Source: Orientallactaga sibirica
Lineage: Eukaryota; Chordata; Mammalia; Rodentia; Dipodidae
Direction of reading: 5' to 3'
Assembly: GCA_036365145.1 (NCBI GenBank)
Contig: JAEOAD010000001.1
Location: 98,367,501-98,431,500, forward strand
DNA length: 64,000 nt
How positions within the stretch are numbered: position 1 is the stretch's first letter; every line of letters starts with the position of its first letter. A program made the position numbers and the translations under genes. Below, one piece after another: positions 10,221 through 20,346 of this stretch. A model generated the notes under the pieces. It made no database searches. It saw nothing but the letters and a program-made list of their open reading frames with translations, and was not told the DNA's origin.

Positions 10221-10466
10221 TTGGAGAGAGACAGAGAGAGAGGGAGAGGAAGACAGATGGAGATGGGTGTGCCAGCAGTCTCTCAGCTGTTGTGAACAAA
10301 ATCCAGATGTGTGCGTCCCCTTGTGGTCAAGTGTGGCATTGTGCCCTTGTGTCACTTTGCATCTGGCTAAACTGGGACCTGAAGATTGGAACAGCTGGAG
10401 ATTGGAACCAGCATTCTTTAGGCTTAGGAGGCAGGTGCCTTAACTGCTAAGCCATCTCTCCAGCCC
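10170..10466 (-). mobile_element. tRNA-derived SINE, long form (minus), duplicated B-box segment
   Basis: The (TTTA)n tail (10176-10222) is followed by a GA-rich run, 'tggtcaagtgtggcattgtg' and the head ending 'gccatctctccagccc'. Near 10378-10415 the segment 'agattggaac..ctgg' occurs twice in succession, so the B-box region is duplicated on the sense strand. Copies at 21891 and 56436 share this. Confidence 0.92.
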
Positions 10467-10499
10467 TTTTTTTTATTTTTTTTTTTATTTTTTAGGGAA

Positions 10500-12471
10500 C
10501 AAGATAAAGGCACAGATAAGCAAGGATTTGCATGATAGCTAGAAATTACTACTGATCTAGAAACAAACAGAAACTCTCAATACTGGTGAAAAAAAAATAA
10601 AATGAGTGGATATGAAAATAGAAGGTATTTGTTGCTTTCAAATAGTTTTTTAAGCAAAACTGCATAATAAATCTTCTTGGGGACATATAAGAATGTCATT
10701 AGCTATCAACATAAATCTGGTTAATTAAATAATTTGTAATTCTTAATGTAACTAGATCAACAGTCTTTGATGAAATGAAATCAGGAAAAGCAAAAGTTGT
10801 AGCAGGTTGTGAGGAAAGGAATTTGACGTTATTTATTTGAATCGTAATTTTTCAAAAGGGCCAGAGAATGAAGCAAAATTAAGTTTAGCTGGGAAAATAA
10901 CAGCATCAGCATTGTGTTCACAATTTGGTTATGTGTTCATTGACATAAGGCTACAAAATGGATTACAGCCTAAAATTTCCAAGTAACATAACCAGTTTTC
11001 TAAAACTGATTTGCAGAAATCTATACATTTAATTGATTTTTGAGATATTTTTTATTCTTCTGCATTGTTTTCATGAAGGTGTCTTCTGAGACAAGGCTGT
11101 GGGGTCATAGATAGAGAAGAGAGGATCTGATTTAAAACCCAAAGTACACTGGTTATGTTGAATCACTAGACTTCAATGGAAGTATCTATAATCTTTTCTT
11201 TCTTTCCATTACATCTTCTACAGTAACTACAAGTATAACATAAAGCTTGACCAAAAAATGCAGCTTTCCCTAAATAAAAATAATTTAACTTCTTAATGAC
11301 TCACACTGGTGAGAAGCAGTAGGTTGAATGGCAGGTAGTTTGGGGGGCAGCATTGTTAAACCTGTGCTTTTCTAGAACTACCACAATGAAACTGGCAGAT
11401 AATTGTTAGGAAAAATTGGTGGGGATGTTGGGAGAAGTCGAGTTCTCTAAGAAGGAAAGTGAAAAGGAACATAAAATAATAATAAACTAGAAACACTGGA
11501 ACAATATTAAGAGATGATGCATGCTTTGAGTTCAGAGATCAGTTTTCCAACATCTGTAGTGGGTCCCCGAGTTTTTTTTTCTCTCACTCTGCACAGATAC
11601 AGTCCCCTATCTATTCTTTAGTGATCCTACAGGGGTGACCCACCAAGTAAGTGGCATTCCCATCAGGACAAAAGCTCAACCAAGAGTTTCTGTCTCATGC
11701 AATGTTTTCTACAGGCTGGATCCCAGAAACTGTCTCAGAAAACATGAGTGTCAAGTTCACAGGTTGATCATGGAATTATTGTATCATTAAAGACATCTCC
11801 ATAACCAGCTGAAACCCCCAAAAAGCCCTCCTCTCATTCATAATCACTTCACAATTATTTCTTCTCTTTCTTTATGCTCCTAACATGTCAGCTAACATTT
11901 ATGTTCAAAGCTTTCCTTGATCTAGAACAAAGAACAGTCACATGCCTTGTCAGTTCCCCTAGCAGGTTTAATTGTATTATATTTCTCGGGCCATATAGGT
12001 TTCGAAAAAACATGTGATGGCCTTGAATTCACATTTGTACTATACTTTCATCTCCATTGCTTGGTGCTATCAATCTTCCCTCTGTAATATCCTTCACATA
12101 TTTTCCATCATCTGCAATCCCAGCACTACTTCAAGAACTCCCTAACTCACGGTTCCCTTCTTAATCTCTCCAACTTTAACATGCTATTCATCATACATTT
12201 AAACAAATTTAGTTGTACTAAGACTCATCTCAAAATGTTTCCTTGTTCCCAATTATCCCATAAAATAACTCCTAGCTCATTCATACTTTTCTCATTGCTT
12301 TACTATTTCTTTTGAAATCTGTCAACACAAAGAGTTACTCTGTACAATGGTGAGTCCTTTGTTCTTTCAGGAGAAGTGCACAGAGCTAGCCAGGCTTTAT
12401 CTGCACATTTTCTCATCTTAATTTTTTAAGGTTGTTTGACTTCTTCAAATGCTTGATGTTTATTTGAGTTG

Positions 12472-12474
<3 letters not shown>
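10500..12474. other. Unassigned sequence
   Basis: Nearly 2 kb without a repeat or gene that I recognise. It is AT-rich, with no long open frame. Confidence 0.5.

Positions 12475-12508
<34 letters not shown>
12475..12508 (+). repeat. Uninterrupted poly(A), 34 nt
   Basis: Pure A run. The sequence upstream does not resemble any SINE, L1 end or mRNA I know, and no TSD is obvious. Confidence 0.9.
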
Positions 12509-12510
<2 letters not shown>

Positions 12511-13480
12511 GTTTCAAGTACACCAATGGTGAAATGAGAAAGCAGGTAACGTCCTCACTAGGACACGGGTCTCACAGATACGTGGTCCACAAGCCTCAAA
12601 ATGGTGACAAGTTGGCTTAAAAAAATTTACTAGATTAGTAATTTACCATATAATCAATCAAGTATTTCCTTTGCTGTCGGTATTGTTGGACCCAAGTTAG
12701 GCAACAAAAAAGCAAGAAGTAGGTAGGAATTTCCAGAGATTGACTCATGGTTTCCATAGTGACCTAATCTTTGAAATCCAGGCACATGTCAGATTTTTCT
12801 TTCCTGTTGTCCTCTGCCTGAAAACTGGGCCTGCTCTAAACTCCTGCAACAGAATCTCCCACAGATTTCCTCCATCTGAATTACAAATCAACCCTTACTG
12901 GGCACTTTCCTTGTTTTGATAATTCCACTATTAATAAACATTTAATCCTCAATTTTTCATTACATTTTTCCCATTCCCTCCACCTCTTCTTTAATGCTCC
13001 AAACTTACTGCGTACTCTCTAATTGATACATTGACACGTCTGTTGTCATCAGGATAGGAAAGCCCTTCTGGTTCCTTAGCTGGAAAACCTGAGCTCAGGC
13101 CTCCTGTGTCTTCCTCTGGGATTCATGGAAGGCTTCATTGCACTGCCACACTTCCCCATGCTCGTCCTGCCTGTGCACAAGCCATCCTGGAGTGCACTTG
13201 GCAGAAGTATCAAATCTGAGTTAAGTCATCTGTGGGTGGGTCTATTATGCAATATGTTAGTATGATCCTGACAAGCTTCATCACCACCCTCTGATTTTCC
13301 TCAAGCTTTGACACATATCTTCAAATCAGTAAAGAATATACAAAGCATATAAACATAGAATTTCCTCTAGAGGGATGTTTACCTCAACAAAGAAAATAGA
13401 AAACAAAAAAGAAAAGAAAAGGGATGGGCCTTTTCTAGAATTAAAATAATTCCGAGTAATTTCATGTCCCTTACCCTTCC
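12509..13480. other. Unassigned sequence
   Basis: No recognised gene. Pyrimidine-rich stretches could be very old LINE sequence, but I cannot support it. Confidence 0.45.
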
Positions 13481-13560
13481 TGCACACTGCTTTAAGAGCT
13501 TTCCCTTTATTGACTCACTTAATCATTTCAAAAGCTCATGGTAATGAGCAGAGGGATGGA
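13480..13560 (-). mobile_element. Possible MIR fragment
   Basis: 'ctttattgactcacttaatc' and 'aaaagctcatggtaatgag' resemble the MIR 'catttaatcctcacaacaaccctatgagg' block. Short and weak. Confidence 0.3.
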
Positions 13561-14349
13561 AAAATACCATAGTTCCCTCTCTCTCTGACACATCCATCAC
13601 TTTCAGATTAAGCTCTGATCATAGCTTCTAGCTCTAATATCTTTAAATATTCCTCTATTGATTTACAAGTACATCAAATTGACTGACTTGAAATCCCAAG
13701 CCATGCATCCTCTTTCTTCAAAAATCCCATGCTCTTCCACTTCCCCACATTTTCCCCACAATCTTCTGTCCACCTCACAAGGTCTCTTAAGTCTTCTGCT
13801 CTCAGTCTTTACAGTGGTTGTATTTTCTAAGATTTTTAATTAACCTACTTTTATGTGATCTCCCCATTTTTAATACCTAATTTAGTGTTTAGCATTTGCC
13901 ATGTCTTTTCAAGAAATGTAGACATTTATTAATATCTATTTTCTCCACTGTGGTAAAAATTGATTGAAGAAAAGCAAATACTATTTTTGTCTCTCTTTTT
14001 CATACCACAAGGAAATAAAGTGGTAGAAATAAAATGATGAGACCATTACCTGACACATAATAAATGCTTTATTAATGTGAAGCATTTTTTTAACCCAGAG
14101 AAGATACTACTTTCCAGAAATCCATCCCTGTGCCTTGAGGAGCAAAAAGTTCTTTGTAGAAGCAAAGAAACAGCATCTCAAGGTGGTTGAGTAGCATCCC
14201 CCCACACTGGTGTACACCAAGAAGTGGTAGCACAAACAAGGCATTCTGTTAATATTTAATCAGTTAATAGAGTGGTACTCATGTAGTAATGTAATAATTG
14301 GATACTGTAGCTAAAATCAGGATGGACAGGTTGTTAACACAAATTTTTC
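13561..14349. other. Unassigned sequence
   Basis: No gene seen. A short 'gacacataataaatgcttta' at 14055-14075 could be the last bases of a MIR. Confidence 0.4.
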
Positions 14350-14545
14350 ATGTCAGACCAAATATGTTCTTGTGTTTGCATGTAAATAAAGCTTTATTGA
14401 GGAATGGTCATCTTTTTCCATCTGTTTACATACTGACAATGGTTGCCTTCTTGGCAGAGTTGATCAGTTGTGACAGAGACCCAAACAGCCTGAAATATTT
14501 CCCATCTGCTCTTTGTAGACAAAAAATATGTGACAGTGGCCTATA
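14350..14545 (-). mobile_element. Relic of a non-autonomous hAT-type DNA transposon
   Basis: The order 'taaataaagctttattga', 'catctgtttacatactgac', 'ggcagagttgatcagttgtg' and 'cctgaaatatttcccatctg' matches my memory of the widespread mammalian element that begins CAGGGGTCGGCAAAC, in antisense. The outer inverted repeats are not intact. Confidence 0.55.
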
Positions 14546-14547
14546 TC

Positions 14548-14703
14548 AGTAATTCTCTACCTTGGTGGCTATTAAAATCAACTTCCTTGAGGGTTCAACC
14601 TCTCACATTCTTATTAAAATGATCTGAAATGAAAATTTGAGCTTTTTTATCTTTCATATTTCTCAGGCAATTTGGATGTATACTCAGGTTAAGAATAACT
14701 GTC
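14548..14703 (+). mobile_element. MER5-like hAT relic
   Basis: The left end 'cagtaattctctaccttgg' and right end 'ggttaagaataactg' form an imperfect terminal inverted repeat of the MER5 type (CAGTGGTTCTCAAC...). The interior has 'attaaaatcaacttcc'. It abuts the previous hAT relic and the following L1. Confidence 0.5.
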
Positions 14704-15741
14704 TAGCTAAAATTAGATCTACCATATGACCCAGCTATACCACTCCTATGCATATATCCTAAGGACTTGTCTCACTACCTTGCTCAACCATATTTATTGC
14801 CGCTCTATTCAAAATATATAGGAAATGGAACCAGCCTAGATGTCCCTCAACTGATGAGTGGATAATGAAAGATGTGGCACATTTACATAATGGAGTTTTA
14901 CTCACGGTAAAGAAAAATTAAGTTATGGAATTTGCAGAAAAATGGATGGATATGAAAAGAATTATATTTAGTGAGGTAACCCAGGCCCAGAAAGCCAAAC
15001 TTCACATGTTCTCTCTCATATGTGGATTCTAGCTACAAATGATTGGACTTATATGAGAGTAGGAATAAAATTCATTAGTAAAAGCCAGTAAGCTAGAAAG
15101 GGGATATAAAGGGAATAGAAAGGGAGGGAGGGGGAATTGATATTATGGTATTGTATATATGTAAGTAGAAGAACAGAATAATGGGGGTGAAAAGGCCTAA
15201 GTGAGGTCAGGGGAAGAGATTGAGTAAACAAAAGGTGGAGGGAGGGCTAATTAAAATCTAAGAGGATATAAATAAATCATATAGAAACCTACTTTTCTGG
15301 TCAATGGAACACTCAGAAGCCATAGATTGTTACTAGAAAATTTTCAGTGCCATGGATGCAATACCTTCCAGTGAAATTTTGGCCAGAGAGGTCACAGATA
15401 CCCCCAAAACATTACAGGCCATTGCCAAGCCCCTTGGTTTCCCACCAAGAATAGATGATAAGACCCTATTGTTGAAGACTCCACATACTTGAGCTGCAAG
15501 TTCACTGAGAAATCCTGCTGGAACTAAGCTAAAAGCTTCCTCCAAGTGGAACAGCTGACAGAAAGCTGGAAAAAAGCTGTATGCAGTTCAATGGGAGAAG
15601 AAAACACCAGTGAAGATACTCAACAGAGAACACTGCAAGCTTTAAATTTGGCCAGCCAGGCCAAATGAGCCAATGGTTGTGATAGTGGAATATCTGTTAG
15701 GGGGAAACCAACCGCTCTCTAATTGGACTGGAGGCACCTTC
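14704..15741 (+). mobile_element. L1 3' end: ORF2 terminus and 3' UTR, part 1
   Basis: The ORF2 terminus is visible through 'accatatgacccagctatacc', 'ttattgccgctctattcaaa' and 'agatgtggcacatttac', with degraded coding. After it comes a purine-rich 3' UTR with G-runs at 15100-15134. From 15300 the sequence runs parallel to 41140-41400 of the second L1 ('tggttt...accaagaatagatgata', 'ttgaagactccacatac'). The element continues beyond the LTR insertion at 16254. Confidence 0.78.
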
Positions 15742-15990
15742 TGTTGGGCCCTAAGAAGCCCCGGTGTGAGGCCTAGTAGAGCCCAGCTAGAGTTTAGTGA
15801 CCTGCCCTTGGCCTACTCCCGCTTGTGAGGCCTGGTCGAACTTCCGGAGCCTGACTGGAGTTTAACGACCTGTCCTTGGAGTGACTCAGCACCTAAGCTG
15901 AAACTGCCTCTGCCCAGCTACTGCTGACGTGGTGAAATAATATTGGCCCTTACACCTTTATCTCATCCTCTTTCCCACCCTCTTTCTCAA

Positions 15991-16020
15991 AATATATAAA
16001 CACCTTCCCATGACAATAAA
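15991..16020 (+). promoter_or_regulatory. LTR TATA box and poly(A) signal
   Basis: aatatataaa at 15991-16000 and aataaa at 16015-16020 lie 15 bases apart. This fits a short-R class II LTR in which the TATA box and polyadenylation signal are close together. Confidence 0.6.
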
Positions 16021-16201
16021 CGGAGAGTTTTCCGCCCTAGACGGTCTCCCTGCTCAATGTGGTTTTCTTTTCCCCAGTGGCTTGGGGAGGTTTTTGAGCT
16101 GCCGACACCTGCCTTCCCACTCAGCCTCGAGAGAGAAGCGGCTGGCCCGATTCTCTCTCTCTTCCGCTCTACCTGCTAGTGGTGGAGGAAAAGAACCTGC
16201 A

Positions 16202-16253
16202 ACTGGTGCCCCATGTGAGGACCGGCAACTGGTGCCCCGTGTGAGGGCCGACA
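16202..16253 (+). repeat. Two 26-bp PBS-like units at the LTR 3' end
   Basis: Units 16202-16227 and 16228-16253 differ at three positions. Each contains tggtgcccc followed by tgtgagg and ends ccggca or ccgaca. The pattern resembles the TGGCGCCCAACGTGGGG-type primer-binding site that normally lies just outside an LTR. Confidence 0.75.
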
Positions 16254-16851
16254 CCTTCCATGGGAAGGAATACATCCCTGATACTGAAAACTACAACAGT
16301 GGTAGTCATGACCTCTAGGGGTGTAATGTCTGCTGGTGTCATGCTAAATGTATATATTATGCTCACCAAACTGCCCAGTAAGGACTTCTCTTAATGCCCA
16401 TACCCATATATTAATACTGCTCTCTCTTTTGGTTAGGGAAGCTTCTCTTTCAGATGGTGGCAACCTTGGGATGACTCAGAAGGCACCATGGTGCTGAGAA
16501 GATGGGACAGAGGAGCGCTTAGCACTGAAACATCTCTAACACAGCATCCAAGGCTCAGGGTCTATTGCGGAAGAGGGGGCTGAAAGAATGTAAGAGCCAA
16601 AGGAAGAGTAGGCCTCCTTACAATGTGCTCCTCCAGACACAAACTGGCCTGGATATCCATGACCTCGCAGTGCCTGACACTACCTACACAAGACTATCCT
16701 AAGAGGAGGAAAAAATGATGACATCAGAATGAAAAGCGAGACTGATTGATGGGGCAGGGGAATATGATGGAGAGTGGATTTTCAAAGGGGAAAGTGGGGG
16801 GAGGGAGGGAAGTACCATGGGATATTGTTTACAGTTAAAAAAGTTGTCAAT
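16254..16851 (+). mobile_element. L1 3' UTR, part 2, to its A-rich end
   Basis: It continues the L1 from before the LTR: 'aaatgtatatattatgctcacc', 'ttggttagggaagcttctc', 'ctcagggtctattgcgg', 'atccatgacctcgcagtg', then a G-rich block (16787-16809) and 'acagttaaaaaagttgtcaat'. After the SINE the L1 tail resumes as an A-rich run (17111-17135). The same order is seen at 42080-42620 and, in antisense, at 33595-34600. Confidence 0.78.
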
Positions 16852-17095
16852 GGGCTGGAGAGATGCCTTAGCGGTTAAGGCACCTGCCTGCTAAGCCTAA
16901 GAACCCGGTTCCAATCTCCAGGTCCCATGTTTAGCCAGATGCAAAGTGACGCAAGGGCACAATGCCGCACTTGACCACAGAGGGGCGCAAACATCTGGAT
17001 TTTGTTCACAGCAGCTGAGAGACTGCTGGCGAGTCCATTCTATCTGTCTCCCTTTCCCTCTTTCTCTGTCTGTCTCTCTCTGTGTCTCTCTGCAA
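16852..17095 (+). mobile_element. tRNA-derived SINE, long form, in the L1 tail
   Basis: Complete long form: A box 'tggcttagcggttaag'-like, 'gttccaatctccagg', 'gtgacgcaagggcacaatg', CT-rich run. The TSD 'aaaaaagttgtcaat' (16837-16851) and 'aaaaaagttggcaat' (17096-17110) differs at one base. It inserted just before the A-rich end of the L1. Confidence 0.93.
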
Positions 17096-17146
17096 AAAAA
17101 AGTTGGCAATAAAAAAATAAAAATAAATAAAAAATTACTGTCTAGG

Positions 17147-17308
17147 CGCAAAAATGATGCAAGCGCACAATGTTGCACATGTGCACAAGGAGGCACACTC
17201 AGCTGGAATTCATTTACAGAGGCTGAGAAGCCACTGGTACGCCCATTCTCTATCTGTCTCTATTCTTTCTCTCTTTCTGTGTCTCTCTCAAAATTAAAAA
17301 AAAAAAAT
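17147..17308 (+). mobile_element. 5'-truncated long-form SINE
   Basis: Only the part from the 'gatgcaagcgcacaatgttg' block onward is present, with CT run and A tail. The head with the pol III promoter is missing. The flanking tgtctagg (17139-17146 and 17312-17319) shows that the copy inserted already truncated. Confidence 0.85.
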
Positions 17309-17319
17309 GAGTGTCTAGG

Positions 17320-18135
17320 AAAGGTCTTTATAAACTGATTGTGATGACATTAGAAGGCAATGCACACAAAATTATAAAATATGGACACATCACAATTCAG
17401 AATTTTATAATATGCCTGGTTGGCAAATACAGTGGCATGTTTTGCTTGGTGCTCATGTGAGTCTTACAATGTATAGGCATTAATTTTCTGGAAAATGTAA
17501 TGGGTTTGTTTGAAAAAAGTTATGTGAAACTTCCTGATATAGGCTAGGATGATTCTCACACCCACTTCACTTCCCTAAACAGAAGGACATGTACCCCAGA
17601 GAATCAGACAAGAGCAGTTAATTAGGAGAGTATTTGTGCCTTGATTAAAATTCTCAATTGCTGAAAAATACAGATTGCCTCTTCTATGAAATTCAATTGA
17701 AACAACGGGAACTCAAGCTCGGTGCACTTGAGTGGTCAGTCATCTACCTAATCACCTTGTAATTTTCCTAGCATTGTCTGCCTCTCTCAAAATAATAATT
17801 TTAAAAATACTTGAATAGATCCTCTCTCTCTTGAATGGGTTCCCTTTCTGTGTCTCTCATCTCTCTGATACAAACATGGACAAATAATACCCAGCCCAAA
17901 GCAATGTAGAAAGATTTATAAATTATGCGATTACAAATTTGTGGTTGTTCATGTATGTGTTTGTAAGCCACAGACAAAATTATCCCAAACTTTGCTCTGT
18001 GAAGTACCCCACATATCATTCCTTTTCAAGTCCCTTAACCCAACATTTCTTCAAATCTTCCTACCATATACACTGATAGGCAGATGCTGGAGTACTGGAA
18101 GTCTCATTGTCTGAGTACACTGCAATGATCTTCAG
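17320..18135. other. Unassigned sequence
   Basis: No recognised feature. Confidence 0.5.
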
Positions 18136-18268
18136 CTGAGAGTAGGGCTGACACCTGTAATCCCAAGGCAAGAAGACTGGAATTTTGAAGCCAGCATGGG
18201 CTACATAGGGAGTTTAAAACCAAACTTGGGTCCAGAGTATGATCTTGTCTCAAACAAAATAAATAGTC
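18136..18268 (+). mobile_element. Old B1-related SINE
   Basis: 'gctgacacctgtaatccc', 'gaagccagcatgggctacat' and 'gatcttgtctcaaacaaaa' show a diverged 7SL-type SINE. Confidence 0.65.
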
Positions 18269-19357
18269 ATTCATCTACTAAGTCATAACCTGAGGAAACA
18301 GCAGCAAAACACAAGTGTTTTCTGCCTTTTGAAGAGTCTGTAGTCTAATGTCCACTGCTAAGTTGCACATTACCTCATAGACTATTACATATTATAGAAC
18401 TCGCTTGTATGCTTTTTGTTTCCTGGTAGCTGGTGCTGCCCTCAGCCTGCCTATGGAGTTCCAGGGCAAGAAGAAGATATGCTCACATTAGTAAAGGTAC
18501 AATGAAGAAATCCACTGTCAGGAAAGTACCATTGGTCCACATGGACCAGAGGTTTTTCTTTTTTCATGCCTGTTCTCCTTGGCTTTATTTTTTAAATGGA
18601 TATGAAAGAGTATTTGTGAAATTTCATATTCTTTGAATTGCAGAACCAGAAAACAATTCATCCCCATGACAACTCATGTCAGAATTTATAACTGCAGGTG
18701 AGACTATAGTAATAGCAATAGATGAACTTTCAAAAGCAAATATTATATTTCTATTCAACTGCCTTAAACAAGTGCACAGAATTGAAAAAGCCTACATGTA
18801 GAAATTATCCACAATTGTTTCAACATATCATAGAACACTTTATTTATTTTTTTCAGAAATTACCCTGATACTTTGAAGGCTACTTAAGATTCAGCAATCA
18901 AATTTTAAAATGCAAAATAGTTTACCTTATTATTTTAATAATGAACATTTTTCAGATTGGTTCTGCATGAACATACCAACAGGCAGATGATTGTTATTAT
19001 TATAATATCATGAGTTAAACTTCATCTTGGCTAGCTTCAGATAACACAAGTCACATATTCTTAAATAGCTGACAGTTTGAGTGCAAATTTTATTTCTTAT
19101 GCTATTTTTTCCAAAGACATAAGATCCAAAATTTCCCACTTGAAATAATTCATCAAACTTTTATGATTTGAAGAGAGAGAAGAAAATCTGGAAGAAGTCT
19201 GCTGAGTTTGGGAATTAGGTAAATGCAATGAAGATCACAATCTTTAGTATGTCTTCAATTATCTGACTTTTGAAATTAACTATAAGACACAAATAAAATT
19301 ATCTGGGTTAAGAGTACATTGATTTCTGAATAATGTATTAGCACAACTTTTACAGAT
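18269..19357. other. Unassigned AT-rich sequence
   Basis: No recognised feature. Confidence 0.5.
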
Positions 19358-19556
19358 TTTCAAATATGTTTTCATTTGCTTGAAAGGAGAGGGAGAAAGA
19401 GAGAATGGCGCCCAGGGCCTCCAGCCATAGCAAAGGATCTTTAGATGCATGTCCCACTTCTTGCATCTGGCTCTACATGAGTACTAGGATATCAGACCCA
19501 TGTTGTTAGGCATTACCAGGAAGTGCCTTAACCACTGAGACATCTCTCCAACCCCA
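19358..19556 (-). mobile_element. tRNA-derived SINE, short form (minus)
   Basis: 'ccagggcctccagccatag', 'gcatctggctctacatgag' and the head 'gccttaaccactgagacatctctccaa'-like near 19556. Diverged, with a poor tail. Confidence 0.85.
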
Positions 19557-19732
19557 CTGTTTTCATAATTTTGAATGATCATTTGCTCCATGTGTTGCCT
19601 TTCTAATATTTTTCAAAAATCAGGGTCTGGAATCCCTGATGTTGCATCTCCATGTATATACAAAAGAAAAACATCCATTTTGGAAGCTTTGCCCTATAAT
19701 TTCTCATCTTGATGCACTTAGAAAAGTTATTA

Positions 19733-19846
19733 AAGGGCCTTTAATCTCAGGAGTTGCATGGCTTAGGTGGGAGGATTACTATGAGTGTGGGGTTAGCCTA
19801 GCCTAAAGAGAGACCCTACCTTACAAAAAAAGTAATAAAAAGGAAA
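19733..19846 (+). mobile_element. B1-like SINE fragment (plus)
   Basis: 'cctttaatctcaggagttg', 'ggtgggaggattactatgag' and 'gagaccctaccttac' followed by A-rich sequence. The first bases are missing. Confidence 0.65.
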
Positions 19847-19924
19847 AAAAGAAAAGTGAAACCTGGAGGGGTGTAGATTTTAGGGTACCTAGAGGTATCT
19901 TTGTTCTTTTTAAAATTTCTTTCT

Positions 19925-20083
19925 TTCATTTATTTATTTTTTAAATCAAGGTTGGGTTCACTCTAGCCCAAGCTGACCTTGTTTTTCACTATGTAGTCTC
20001 AGGGTGTCCTCAAAATCATGGTGATCCTCCTTACCTCTGCCTCCCAAGTGCTGGGATTAAAGGAATGTGCTACCATGCTGGGC
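19925..20083 (-). mobile_element. B1-like SINE (minus)
   Basis: Antisense B1: T-rich tail, 'ttcactctagcccaagctg', 'cactatgtagtctcagggtg', 'cctcccaagtgctgggatta', ending 'accatgctgggc'. It abuts the next SINE. Confidence 0.88.
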
Positions 20084-20085
20084 AT

Positions 20086-20250
20086 TTTTTAAAGATTTTT
20101 ATTCATTTATTTATTTTAAATTTATGTACAAGCAGAGAGAATGAGGGAGAAAGAGTGAGAATATTGGCTTGCCAGGGCCTCTAACTGCTGCAAATGAACT
20201 CCACATGCATGTGCCACCTGGTGCATCTGGTTTTACAGGAGTCCTAGGAA
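20086..20250 (-). mobile_element. tRNA-derived SINE, short form (minus), head lost
   Basis: The tail (ttatttattttaaattt), 'gccagggcctctaactgctg' and 'cacctggtgcatctggt' are present, but the head beyond 'ggagtcctagg' is replaced by a GAA/GAAA array. Confidence 0.8.
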
Positions 20251-20286
20251 AGAAGAAGGAGGAGGAGGAGGAGGAGAAGAAGGAGA

Positions 20287-20338
<52 letters not shown>

Positions 20339-20346
20339 GAAGAAAG
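20251..20346. repeat. (GGA)n/(GAAA)n purine array
   Basis: GGA units grade into about 14 GAAA units. It is a strict purine strand of almost 100 bases that could form triplex DNA. It begins exactly where the SINE head is lost. Confidence 0.95.

Larger units (their letters stand above)
15742..16253 (+). mobile_element. ERVK-like solo LTR (plus)
   Basis: The copy begins TGTTGGGCCC and ends ...CCGACA. It is flanked by ccttc on both sides (15737-15741 and 16254-16258; the preceding base also matches, so the duplication is 5-6 bp). The surrounding L1 3' UTR continues across it, so this is an insertion with no internal retroviral genes. A TATA motif (aatatataaa, 15991-16000) and poly(A) signal (aataaa, 16015-16020) mark U3/R. 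The last 52 bp are two 26-bp units resembling a lysine-tRNA-type primer-binding site. The same LTR family occurs inverted at 33795-34338. ERVK-like status is inferred from the short TSD and PBS-like motif; an unlisted class II family is possible. Confidence is high for a solo LTR and moderate for class. Confidence 0.82.

Noticed and set aside
10026..10450. Several overlapping open frames of 89-112 codons
   Set aside because: They are translations of the TTTA tail and body of a minus-strand SINE.
16202..16253. Start of an internal proviral region (true PBS and leader)
   Set aside because: The LTR is followed within 52 bp by the TSD and the host L1 sequence, with no internal retroviral coding region.
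16010..16318. 102-codon open frame on plus with higher GC than its surroundings
   Set aside because: It spans the R/U5 part of the solo LTR and the L1 beyond, crossing the TSD, so it cannot be one gene.
16946..17338. 130-codon open frame on plus
   Set aside because: It crosses two separate SINEs and an L1 tail.
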